A program made the translations under genes and the position numbers. The notes below the pieces were generated by a model, which saw nothing but the letters and a program-made list of their open reading frames with translations, was not told the origin of the DNA and made no database searches. 64,000 nucleotides of DNA from Ruminococcus sp. AF31-8BH (GTDB lineage Bacteria > Bacillota > Clostridia > Lachnospirales > Lachnospiraceae): the NCBI RefSeq assembly GCF_003460605.1, contig NZ_QTVN01000008.1, positions 62,001 to 126,000 of the forward strand, read 5' to 3'. How positions within the stretch are numbered: position 1 is the first letter of the stretch; each line of letters opens with the position of its first letter. Shown piece by piece: positions 1 through 7,839 of the stretch.

Positions 1-648
1 TTTCTGAATTTTACCAAGTTCCGTCATCAGTTCGTCCGTACAGGATGGGGTAAAACGTGGAGTAAGAATGGGGTAAGTGTGGTCGTAACGTCTCTTAATA
101 TCTTCCAGCCACTGACGGGTATCCGCCGCAGATGCCTGCGCACTTTCCTCCTGAAGCTCCGGTGAGCCGTTGCGGTCCATATTTACTTTTCCAACCATAG
201 TTGCCAGACCGCTTTCCTCCAGCATATCCATAAGAAGTTCGGTAGCCGGACGGTGCAGGGTGGCGAAAATGCAGGCTCTTGTGGTAAAGCTGTGCTTCAG
301 ATCATCTACAAAAATAGAGTAGGCTTTTTTCGCATAAGAAAGATCCGCATAACGTGCTTCCTGTGGGAAGGTAATGGTATTCAGCCAGTCCAGAAGTTCC
401 AGATCCATTCCGGTTCCCCGGTAAGCGTACTGGGGAGCATGAAGATGCAAGTCTGTAAATCCCGGGATAATCAGGCGGTTGCCCAGATCTTCCACTGGAA
501 CATCCTTATATTCTTCTGGAAGCTGGGAAAAAACACCTGCGCAGATGCCGTTTTCACAGACCACATAGGAGTCCTCCATGAAAACCATTTCGCGCTGATT
601 CTTGCTGTAACAGATCATACCTTTTAAAGCAAACAATTCTTTTTTCAT
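1..648 (-). CDS. guaD: Guanine deaminase, 5' part (runs off the left edge)
   Basis: The reverse strand encodes at least 216 residues from an ATG at 646-648, preceded by a good ribosome site (AAAGGATGG). The protein opens as an amidohydrolase: a small N-terminal beta-sandwich, then the metal-binding HLH pair at residues 68-70 in the context PGFTDLHLHAPQYAYRG, followed by a MDLELLDWL segment. This context is typical of guanine deaminases, which hydrolyse guanine to xanthine and ammonia using zinc. The rest of the barrel, with the later His and Asp metal ligands, lies beyond base 1. Upstream on the same strand is a purine-type riboswitch, which supports a purine substrate. Other amidohydrolases such as chlorohydrolase-like enzymes are possible but less likely. 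Confidence 0.85.
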   Translation of the reverse strand, partial: MKKELFALKGMICYSKNQREMVFMEDSYVVCENGICAGVFSQLPEEYKDVPVEDLGNRLIIPGFTDLHLHAPQYAYRGTGMDLELLDWLNTITFPQEARYADLSYAKKAYSIFVDDLKHSFTTRACIFATLHRPATELLMDMLEESGLATMVGKVNMDRNGSPELQEESAQASAADTRQWLEDIKRRYDHTYPILTPRFTPSCTDELMTELGKIQK

Positions 649-731
649 ATCAAACCATCCTTTCCGCGACAGAAGTGCCAAGCATAATGGGAAGAAGTTT
701 TTGGCTGTGCAGTTTCAGTCAAAGCCAGACC

Positions 732-846
732 AATAAAAAACCACCCGCAATATGTTACACCTGCACACCTCCTCGCATGCAGCTTATAGACAACTATTAG
801 GGTAGTTGGTAGAAACGTCCAACCGGATTATGGACATATATAAGCG
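732..846 (-). promoter_or_regulatory. Purine (guanine-type) riboswitch and expression platform upstream of guaD
   Basis: Read on the minus strand, 846 to 782 folds as a purine aptamer. P1 is GCTTATA with TATAAGC, P2 is GTCC with GGAC, J2/3 is GTTTCTACC, P3 is AACTA with TAGTT, and J3/1 contains UCU with the specificity base C that marks guanine rather than adenine. The base before that C is U where the consensus has A. Downstream, a hairpin at 761-782 encloses GAGGAGG. The segment GGGTGGTT (746 to 739) is followed by T residues and is complementary to AACTACCC in P3 (807 to 800). The aptamer is seen in sequence; the switching mechanism is inference. Confidence 0.8.
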
Positions 847-871
847 TTCGCTGTTTTGTTTTTATAACTTT

Positions 872-900
872 ATTGTACACAGAATTGCATGCCAAATCAA
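872..900 (-). promoter_or_regulatory. Sigma-70-type promoter for guaD
   Basis: On the minus strand, TTGATT (900-895) and TACAAT (877-872) are separated by 17 bases. Transcription would start about 25 bases before the riboswitch aptamer. Confidence 0.7.
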
Positions 901-980
901 GAAAAATTTCACAAATGTTCGCCATATTTTCATACCATTGTCACAGAATTTGGTATATAATGAAGTAAAATTACGGAGGT

Positions 981-1054
981 GATTTTACGCTACGCAAACG
1001 GAGCGAAGCGGAGTTCGCGGTTCCCGTCACGGAAGCGATTTTACGCTACGCAAA
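981..1054 (+). repeat. 18-bp direct repeat flanking a GCGAAGC-containing segment
   Basis: The 18-mer beginning GATTTTACGCTACG occurs at 981-998 and again at 1037-1054. Between the copies lies a GC-rich segment with GGAGCGAAGCGGAG. The second copy runs into the ribosome site (AAAAAAAGGAG) of the thioesterase gene. The remaining part of the 649-1073 intergenic stretch holds the riboswitch, its promoter and a TATAAT-like box at about 955-960. Confidence 0.7.
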
Positions 1055-1073
1055 AAAAGGAGATTGACATCAT

Positions 1074-1784
1074 ATGAGCTACAGCTTTAAAGGCCGTGTT
1101 AGATACAGTGAAATAGGAGAGAACGGATGCCTGACCCTGCCGGGGATTCAGGATTATTATCAGGATTGCTGCACATTCCAGTCTGAAAGCATTGGACAGG
1201 GAATGGAGGTTCTTGAGAATCGCCAGAGAGCCTGGGTACTTTCTTCCTGGCAGATCATAGTGGAACGCTATCCCAAGATGGGTGAATCCATCATTGCCAC
1301 CACAGCCCCATATGGTTTCAAGGGCTTCCTGGGAATGCGTAACTTTACCCTGGAAACAGAAGATGGGGAGCGTTTATCCTGGGCGAACAGCATCTGGACA
1401 AATATTGACACCCAGACCGGGCTGCCGGCACGCCTTACAGATGAAGATACCAGAGGCTATGTGCTGGATGAGAAACTGGACATGGATTATGCTCCGCGCA
1501 AAATTGCATTGCCGGAGAACATGACTGCGGAAGAACCCTTTGCTATTCAGAAGCACCATCTGGACACCCATCATCATGTAAACAACTGCCAGTATATCCG
1601 CATGGCAGCAGATTATCTGCCGGAGGGCTTTGTGATCCGTCAGATGAGAGCGGAGTACAAGAAACAGGCACTGCTGGGAGATATTTTTTACCCGTCAGTG
1701 AAGCAGGAAACCGGGAAAGTTACCGTCGCCCTTTCCACAGAAGGCGGCGAACCCTACGCTGTGGTAGAATTTACAGAAGCCTGA
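1074..1784 (+). CDS. Acyl-ACP thioesterase
   Basis: 236 residues, ATG at 1074 behind AAAGGAG. The protein has the double hot-dog layout of the FatA/FatB-like bacterial thioesterases. The N-terminal hot-dog contains WVLSSWQIIVERYPKMGE, where the family normally has a WxxxxxxIxxxRxPxxGE pattern, and the second one has the catalytic-region motif DTHHHVNNCQYI at about residues 163-174. The enzyme would release free fatty acids from acyl carrier protein in the cytoplasm. It stands alone between the riboswitch region and araD. The family is clear; chain-length specificity cannot be read from the sequence. Confidence 0.88.
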   Translation: MSYSFKGRVRYSEIGENGCLTLPGIQDYYQDCCTFQSESIGQGMEVLENRQRAWVLSSWQIIVERYPKMGESIIATTAPYGFKGFLGMRNFTLETEDGERLSWANSIWTNIDTQTGLPARLTDEDTRGYVLDEKLDMDYAPRKIALPENMTAEEPFAIQKHHLDTHHHVNNCQYIRMAADYLPEGFVIRQMRAEYKKQALLGDIFYPSVKQETGKVTVALSTEGGEPYAVVEFTEA

Positions 1785-1909
1785 TTTCTATATATTGCCA
1801 ATTGTATTGCCAGGCAGAGAAAAATTTTGCAGCCAGGCTGAAACATAATAGGAACAGACCGCTGGCTATTTTACAGCCAATAATGAAACAGTACCGGAAA
1901 TATACAAAA

Positions 1910-1944
1910 TACAAGTGGAAATACGTCTGTACAAGTGATATAGT
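1910..1944 (+). promoter_or_regulatory. araD promoter with two TACAAGTG direct repeats
   Basis: A promoter-like pair TGGAAA (1916-1921) and TATAGT (1939-1944) has a 17-base spacer. TACAAGTG occurs at 1910-1917, touching the -35 box, and at 1930-1937 in the spacer, exactly 20 bases apart (about two helical turns). The arrangement looks like a repressor site; the regulator is unknown. Confidence 0.5.
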
Positions 1945-1980
1945 ATAGATAATAGTATACGTGCAAAGGAGGACACAACT

Positions 1981-2682
1981 ATGCTGGAGAAATTAAAAGA
2001 AGAAGTTTACAAAGCAAATATGGATCTGCCGAAATATGGTCTGGTTACTTTTACCTGGGGAAATGTAAGCGGAATCGATCGTGAAAAGGGTCTTTTTGTA
2101 ATAAAACCAAGTGGCGTAGATTATGATAAGCTGACACCAGAGGATATGGTAGTGGTGGATTTAGAGGGAAATAAAGTAGAAGGAAAATATAATCCATCTT
2201 CTGATACACCTACTCATGTAGTGCTTTACAATGCATTCCCGAAAATCGGCGGAATCGTACATACCCATTCTTCCTGGGCTACAAGCTGGGCACAGGCAGG
2301 ACGCGCAATTCCTTGCTATGGAACTACCCATGCAGATTACATTTACGGAGAAGTTCCATGTGTCCGTAATCTGGATAAAAGCGAGATTGCAGAAGCATAT
2401 GAGAGAAATACAGGTATCCTGATCGCAGATTATTTCAAGAAGAGAGACTATGAAGCTGTTCCCGCAGTTCTCTGCAAGAACCACGGACCTTTCACATGGG
2501 GAAAAGATGCTCATGAAGCTGTTCACAACGCAGTTGTACTGGAAGAGGTTGCCAAGATGGCTTCCCGCTGCGAGCTGATAAATCCAGATGTGAAACCGGC
2601 ACCGCAGGAGCTTCAGGATAAGCATTATTACAGAAAACATGGCGAGAATGCTTATTACGGACAGGGAACCTTGGAAATCTAA
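1981..2682 (+). CDS. araD: L-ribulose-5-phosphate 4-epimerase (class II aldolase family)
   Basis: 233 residues, ATG at 1981 with ribosome site AAAGGAGG. Features of the AraD/UlaF group are present: TWGNVSG near residue 30, KPSGVDY near 48, SSDTPTH near 77, the zinc pair in [10 protein letters not shown] at about residues 93-102 and the third ligand in NHGPF near 169. The enzyme interconverts L-ribulose 5-phosphate and D-xylulose 5-phosphate, feeding pentoses into the pentose phosphate pathway. No araA or araB is adjacent, so it may serve arabinose or ascorbate-type pentose phosphates from the neighbouring plant-glycan genes. A bidirectional hairpin separates it from the convergent YesL-like gene. 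Confidence 0.9.
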   Translation: MLEKLKEEVYKANMDLPKYGLVTFTWGNVSGIDREKGLFVIKPSGVDYDKLTPEDMVVVDLEGNKVEGKYNPSSDTPTHVVLYNAFPKIGGIVHTHSSWATSWAQAGRAIPCYGTTHADYIYGEVPCVRNLDKSEIAEAYERNTGILIADYFKKRDYEAVPAVLCKNHGPFTWGKDAHEAVHNAVVLEEVAKMASRCELINPDVKPAPQELQDKHYYRKHGENAYYGQGTLEI

Positions 2683-2714
2683 CATAGTTTGCAAATACGC
2701 TTCAACAAAACATC

Positions 2715-2747
2715 AACAGCCTTCCGACATCTTTCCGGAAGGCTGTT
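2715..2747. terminator. Bidirectional hairpin terminator between araD and the YesL-like gene
   Basis: AACAGCCTTCCG pairs with CGGAAGGCTGTT. It sits between the 3' ends of two convergent genes. Confidence 0.75.
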
Positions 2748-2760
2748 TCTCATAGAAAAA

Positions 2761-3399
2761 TCATTCTTTTTCCAAAATACATTCTACAGGTTCTTCTTCG
2801 TAATCCTGAAAAACCTTCATCAGCAGCATAGAATTGCAGTATGCCAGAAAAGAAAATCCCAGCAAAATCATAAATACCTTTGCAAAATCAGAAAATCCAA
2901 AGCAGAAGAATAGATATACCGCCAAAATTCCCGCAAGCCCCAATGTAAATTTAGGATGGGTTATGGCAACGAAAAATGCGTTTTTCATGGACTGCGTCAG
3001 GGTGTTATCAAATCTTGCCATCAAAGGATAGCAGTACATAAAAGTCAGTGCAAGAACCACCAGAAGTGCAGTCATTACAAACATAAGTGCATTTCCCAGT
3101 ACGGTATTCTGTTCGCCCCAGAAATGTGCATTAAAAAGAAACACAAGTGCCAGAACCAGCTGAATCAGAAACGCCGCAGCAGACTGGCGGAAATTTTCTT
3201 TGAATGCTTTGAAGTAGGTGGAGAAAATGTATCCGCCTTCTTTGCGTGCTTCTTTCAAGGTTACCGTATAAAGTGCCGTCAGAGCCGGGCCTATGGTAAA
3301 AATCGGCAGACATGTAATCAGAAAGATCACGTTCAGTCCGATAAATGCCGCCAGAGAATTCATAAACTGAAAAAATGGACTGTCGGGATTGAATTTCAT
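2761..3399 (-). CDS. YesL-like (DUF624) membrane protein
   Basis: 212 residues, ATG at 3397-3399 with GGAGG eight bases upstream. It has about five hydrophobic segments: residues 14-38, 77-96, 103-125, 150-170 and 172-192. The N-terminal GLNVIFLITCLPIFTIGPALTA-like segment is the hallmark of the YesL/DUF624 family. These membrane proteins are usually encoded beside LplB/LplC-type oligosaccharide ABC transporters; in Bacillus YesL belongs to the rhamnogalacturonan locus. Here it is divergent from exactly such permeases. The biochemical role of the family is not known to me; an accessory role in uptake is inferred from context. Confidence 0.82.
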   Translation of the reverse strand: MKFNPDSPFFQFMNSLAAFIGLNVIFLITCLPIFTIGPALTALYTVTLKEARKEGGYIFSTYFKAFKENFRQSAAAFLIQLVLALVFLFNAHFWGEQNTVLGNALMFVMTALLVVLALTFMYCYPLMARFDNTLTQSMKNAFFVAITHPKFTLGLAGILAVYLFFCFGFSDFAKVFMILLGFSFLAYCNSMLLMKVFQDYEEEPVECILEKE

Positions 3400-3739
3400 A
3401 ATGTTTTACCTCCAGAGTATTCAGATGTAAATAGCTCAACTGTTCAGCAATGTTACTTAATGACATTGTTTCATTTAGAGTTCTTACTCCCTCATATTAT
3501 ATAGAAAGAATTTTACGGTCTACAGTAAAAATCATATCTTGGGTACAGCAATAGTGATTTCTCATTTGTCTATGAATTAATTCTAAAATTTCCATAAACC
3601 ATGTCAAATTTTCACCGTATTTTCCAATAAAAATTAGTGCTACCATGACAACAGCTAAAAGAGAGCTGTGAACGCAGAAGCAGCAGCTGGCTGCAACTTG
3701 CGGTAAACAGATCTTTAAAAAGAAGGAGGGAAAAAACAG
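3400..3739. other. Divergent intergenic region between YesL-like and permease genes
   Basis: This AT-rich stretch of 340 bases must hold promoters for both directions. I see an inverted repeat ACAGCT-N7-AGCTGT at 3651-3669 and a second palindromic cluster centred on CAGCAGCTGGCTGC at about 3690-3704. Either could be an operator or a leader hairpin for the transporter operon. No clear consensus promoter stands out and no coding sequence is evident. Confidence 0.4.
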
Positions 3740-4681
3740 ATGGCGAAAGCTACATCCGCGGCAAAAACCGCAACACCAAAAGGTTCTAAGAAAAACAAGA
3801 AACTGACTCTTATGATCATACCTTTTGTAATTTTAGTATTTCTGTTTTCTTATTTCCCATTGCATGGCTGGATTTATGCATTCTACGATTACAAACCGCC
3901 GCTTCCACTTAGCAAATGCGAGTTTGTAGGACTGCAGTGGTTTAAGATGCTATTTGGAAATAAGACACAGGTTGCTCAGATGATCCAGGTTATGAAGAAC
4001 ACCTTTGCAATGAGCTTGCTGGGAATTGCAACTTCTATGCTCCCGCTGTTCTTCGCAATTTTATTAAATGAGATCAAGTGCAAATGGTTCAAAACAATGG
4101 TACAGACCCTGACAACCCTGCCGAACTTCATCAGCTGGGTTATGGTATATTCCGTTGCGTTCTGTCTGTTTTCCAACACTGGTATGGTAAACACCTTACT
4201 GCAGAACCTTGGCTGGATTTCCGAACCAATTAAATTCCTGGACAGTGATTCCCACACATGGCTGACAATGCTTCTGTGGAATACATGGAAAGGCCTTGGC
4301 TGGGGCGCGATCATGTATCTGGCATCTATCACAGGAATTGACCAGGAACAGTACGAAGCTGCAAGAGTGGATGGAGCAAACCGCTTCCAGCTCATGCTTC
4401 ACATTACATTCCCGGCGCTGCTTCCAACCTACTTCGTAATGCTGATGCTTTCCGTAGCAAACTTCCTGAACAATGGTATGGACCAGTATTTCGTATTCCA
4501 GAACTCTTTCAACAAGGCTCATATCCAGGTGCTTGACCTGTACGTATATAACATCGGTATGACCGGATCAAGCCTTTCCCTTGCAACTGCGATCAGTATG
4601 CTGAAGAGTGTGGTAAGTGTGGTACTGCTGTTCGTTGTAAACTTTGTTTCCAAGAAGACCCGTGGAGAATCCATTATCTAA
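3740..4681 (+). CDS. lplB: Oligosaccharide ABC transporter permease, LplB type
   Basis: 313 residues, ATG at 3740 after AAGGAGG. A Lys-rich N-terminal tail of about 25 residues precedes six predicted membrane spans. The cytoplasmic EAA loop reads EQYEAARVDGANRFQLM at about residues 201-217, the contact site for the ATPase. It belongs to the LplB/YteP/YtcP permeases, which import oligosaccharides such as pectin or arabinogalactan fragments and normally share a separate MsmX-type ATPase. None is encoded here, consistent with that. It forms an operon with the second permease (16-base gap) and the binding protein. Confidence 0.88.
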   Translation: MAKATSAAKTATPKGSKKNKKLTLMIIPFVILVFLFSYFPLHGWIYAFYDYKPPLPLSKCEFVGLQWFKMLFGNKTQVAQMIQVMKNTFAMSLLGIATSMLPLFFAILLNEIKCKWFKTMVQTLTTLPNFISWVMVYSVAFCLFSNTGMVNTLLQNLGWISEPIKFLDSDSHTWLTMLLWNTWKGLGWGAIMYLASITGIDQEQYEAARVDGANRFQLMLHITFPALLPTYFVMLMLSVANFLNNGMDQYFVFQNSFNKAHIQVLDLYVYNIGMTGSSLSLATAISMLKSVVSVVLLFVVNFVSKKTRGESII

Positions 4682-4697
4682 AAGGAAGGAGAAAGAG

Positions 4698-5627
4698 ATG
4701 AAAGAAAAAGTTGTATTTAAAGAAAAGAAAAAACCTCTGTCTGCTTCCGATAAGGTTTTTAACGTATTTAACTATCTGCTGTTTGGCCTTTTGACACTGA
4801 TCTGCCTGTATCCGTTTTATTATCTGATCATTAACACCATCAGTGCCAACGATTTAAGTGCCAACGGTCTGATTACCCTGATTCCAAAAGGAATCCATTT
4901 TGAAAATTACAAGCAGGTACTTCAGCTTTCCGGTCTTTCTACTGCGGCGCTGATCTCCGTGGCAAGAACCGTGCTGGGAACCGGACTTACCGTACTGGCA
5001 AGTGCGTTCCTTGGGTTCATGTTTACGCAGGAAAAAATGTGGGGAAGAAGCTTCTGGTATCGTGTAATTGTAATCACCATGTATTTTAACGCAGGTCTGA
5101 TTCCAATGTTTATCACCATGAAAACCCTGCATTTGAACAACACCTTCTGGGTTTACATTCTTCCGGCAATTGTGCAGCCGTACAACATTATTCTGGTTAA
5201 AACCTATGTGGAATCCATTCCAAAGGCTTTACAGGAGGCTGCTGAGATTGACGGAGCCGGAACCTTTAAGATTTTCTACAAGATCATTCTTCCGGCTTGT
5301 ACCCCGATCCTTGCAACCGTTGCTATTTTCGCGGCAGTTGCACAGTGGAACTCTTTCCAGGATACCCTGATCTACATTACCGATCAGAAGCTTTACTCTC
5401 TGCAGTATCTTCTGTACACCTACATCAACCAGGCAAGTTCCCTTGCAACAATGGTTAAGAACAGTACCGGCGGTGCACTGAATATGGCGGCCATTGCCAC
5501 TCAGCAGACCCCGACCTCAATCCGTATGACCGTATCCGTAATCGTTGTACTTCCGATCCTGTTTATTTACCCATTATTCCAGAGATTCTTTGTCAAAGGT
5601 ATTATGATCGGTTCTGTAAAAGGTTGA
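4698..5627 (+). CDS. lplC: Oligosaccharide ABC transporter permease, LplC type
   Basis: 309 residues. I place the start at ATG 4698 because it follows AAGGAAGGAG; an upstream in-frame ATG at 4644 lies inside the previous gene. The protein has about six membrane spans and the EAA loop ALQEAAEIDGAGTFKIF. It begins with a Lys-rich cytoplasmic tail and ends with FVKGIMIGSVKG, a terminus typical of LplC/YesQ-like permeases. It would form the heterodimeric channel with the preceding permease. The substrate is probably a plant-derived oligosaccharide, judged from the GH42 enzyme and esterase downstream. Confidence 0.88.
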   Translation: MKEKVVFKEKKKPLSASDKVFNVFNYLLFGLLTLICLYPFYYLIINTISANDLSANGLITLIPKGIHFENYKQVLQLSGLSTAALISVARTVLGTGLTVLASAFLGFMFTQEKMWGRSFWYRVIVITMYFNAGLIPMFITMKTLHLNNTFWVYILPAIVQPYNIILVKTYVESIPKALQEAAEIDGAGTFKIFYKIILPACTPILATVAIFAAVAQWNSFQDTLIYITDQKLYSLQYLLYTYINQASSLATMVKNSTGGALNMAAIATQQTPTSIRMTVSVIVVLPILFIYPLFQRFFVKGIMIGSVKG

Positions 5628-5692
5628 TAAAAAATAAGTGACAAACTTATACATAGCAAGTAAAATGAAAACATCAATGGAGGATGGAAAAC

Positions 5693-7650
5693 ATGAAAAG
5701 AAAAGCAATCAGCGCATGCTTAGTGCAGCACTTATTGCCGGAACTCTGGCAGGCTGCGGTTCTGACAACAGTGATTCCACAGAAAGCACTGCCGTAGAAA
5801 GCACAGCAGGCGACAGCACAGAAAGTGCGGACAGCAGTGATGGCGAGACCGAAGGAAACTCCAAATACAAGGACTTTATTACAGTTGATGTATTTGACAG
5901 CATGGCAAACTATCAGGGAATCCAGTCTGGCTGGTTTGCAAAAATCGTAAAAGACAAATTCAATATGGAACTGAATATTATTGCACAGAACGTAGCCGGC
6001 GGCGGTGATACTCTTTTCCAGACACGTTCTGCGGCAGGAGACCTTGGTGACCTGATTATTACAGGATGCGGAAATGGACGTCTTCAGAACCTGGTAACAG
6101 CTGGTCTGGTTATTGATATGACAGATTACCTGAAGGATGCTGAGAACGTTCACAGATATGACAGCGCAATTGAAACAACGAGTCAGCTTGTAGAAGAAGA
6201 TGGAATCTGGGCAATTCCTTCTGAATCTTCCAGTAACTCCCCGACAACCTCTTCAGAAGGTCTTGAGCCAAACTATGGCGCTTATCTCAGATGGGATGCA
6301 TACAAGGCAGCCGGATATCCGGAACTGAACACATTGGAGGATCTTCTTCCGGCACTTCAGAAAATGCAGGAAGCAGTACCTACAAGCGACAGCGGAAAAC
6401 AGACTTATGCCATTTCCCTGTTCAAGGACTGGGATGGAAACCTGATGTCAAATGCAAAGCCGGAAGCAAGCCTTTATGGATATGATGAGATCGGTTTCGT
6501 GCTTGCAAAAGCAGACGGTTCTGATTATCAGAGCTTTATTGACAGTGATTCTGCATATGTAAGGTCTCTGAAATTCCTGTTTGAGGCAAATCAGATGGGA
6601 CTTGTAGATCCGGAATCTACAACTCAGAATTATGGCACTCTGTTTGCAAAATATCAGGACGGACAGATCTTGTTTTCCCCATATCCATGGCTCGGTCAGT
6701 CTGCGTACAATACAGATGCCAATAAAGCTGAGGGAAAAGGCTTCATGCTTGCTCCAATCGCAGATGAATGTATTTTCTCTTATGGATGTCAGGTCAACGG
6801 AAACGGTGGAAATGCTGGAATTATGATTGGAAGTAAAGCAGAGGATCCGCAGAGACTGGCAGATTTTATTGACTGGCTGTATTCTCCGGAGGGAATCATG
6901 GAATCCTGTGCACAGACAGCAAGTACTTGTGGGCCAGAAGGCCTTACCTGGGAAATGAAAGATGGTGAGCCGGTTATTACAGATTTTGGTAAACAGGCTC
7001 TTTATGGTGAGACTGTAAATGTTCCGGACGAATGGGGCGGTGGTACATGGAAAGATGGTGTTTCCGCATTGAATTACAAAGCAGTAAACCAGCTTGATGT
7101 GAATCCGGAAACTGGAATCTGTTATGATTATACAACCTGGAGTTCTGTTCTTGAAAATCAGGACAATACTCTCTACGCTGACTGGAAAACTCAGACGGGA
7201 GCAGAGACAACAATGGATTACCTTACAAGCCATGACCAGATTTTGGTGGCACCTGGAAGCGGATATGCAGTACCTGAGGAAGACTCTCAGATTAGTACGC
7301 TTCGCGGTCAGTGTAAGGCTTCTATCGTAGATTATTCCTGGAAGATGGTATTTGCGTCCAATGAAGATGAGTTTAATTCTCTTCTTGCAGAAATGCAGGA
7401 TACTTTGGAAGGCCTGGATTATCAGACTGTACTGGATTATGACATGGAGTGCGCAAAGGCTCAGAACGATGCCCGCGTAGCTACTGTAAAACAGTATGAG
7501 GAAGAGCACGGAACTGATGCAGCTGCTGAAGAGACTGCAGACGGAAGTGCAGATGACAGTGCGGAAGCTGATACATCTGCAGGGATCGATACAGCAGCAG
7601 ATAGTGCAGATACAGCTGAGGCTGAGGTTACTGAGGCTCCGGAAGAATAA
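5693..7650 (+). CDS. Oligosaccharide-binding lipoprotein with a frameshift in its signal peptide
   Basis: This is the extracellular solute-binding component (family 1, LplA/YtcQ-like) of the preceding permeases. The ATG at 5693 follows GGAGG at ideal distance and starts MKRKAISACLV, but the mature protein lies in the other frame. Adding one base after 5725 restores MKRKAISACLVAALIAGTLAGC, a textbook lipoprotein signal with lipobox LAGC. In the main frame the only starts are a GTG at 5638 without a ribosome site and an ATG at 5716 lacking the charged N-region. The body is about 650 residues and ends in an acidic Ala/Asp/Glu/Thr tail of about 40. It may be a real mutation, programmed shift or sequencing error. 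Confidence 0.85.
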
Positions 7651-7727
7651 AGATAATTGGAGCAGATTTGCAGTGCAAGGCAGTAGTTGAAATCAGAATG
7701 AAATAAATGCCGGATTTATAAACGAGG

Positions 7728-7757
7728 GCAGGGGGATCCGTAAAGGGGTTCTCCTGC
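7728..7757 (+). terminator. Terminator after the transporter operon
   Basis: A stem of GCAGGGGGATC with GGTTCTCCTGC (several G-T pairs) is followed by TTTTGTTT. Confidence 0.7.
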
Positions 7758-7839
7758 TTTTGTTTATAATGGAGATTATTTAAATTTGGAAAACTAGAAT
7801 TATGTAAACTAAATGCGGCATATTTGAAAAGGAGAAAAA

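Noticed and set aside
253..627. Open frame of 124 codons on the plus strand
   Set aside because: It is antisense to guaD, whose reverse-strand translation has clear amidohydrolase motifs.
757..776. Start-stop mini-ORF (GTG TAA) behind GAGGAGG in the guaD leader
   Set aside because: The spacing is acceptable but a two-codon frame cannot be told from chance; the GAGGAGG is better explained as part of the leader hairpin.
794..805. ACTATTAGGGTA shared by riboswitch P3 and the esterase palindromes
   Set aside because: A 12-base match within different structural contexts; likely coincidence.
6448..7509. 353-codon open frame opposite the binding-protein gene
   Set aside because: It has no ribosome site, an unusual Ile/Cys/Ser-rich composition, and mirrors the codon pattern of the real gene on the other strand.
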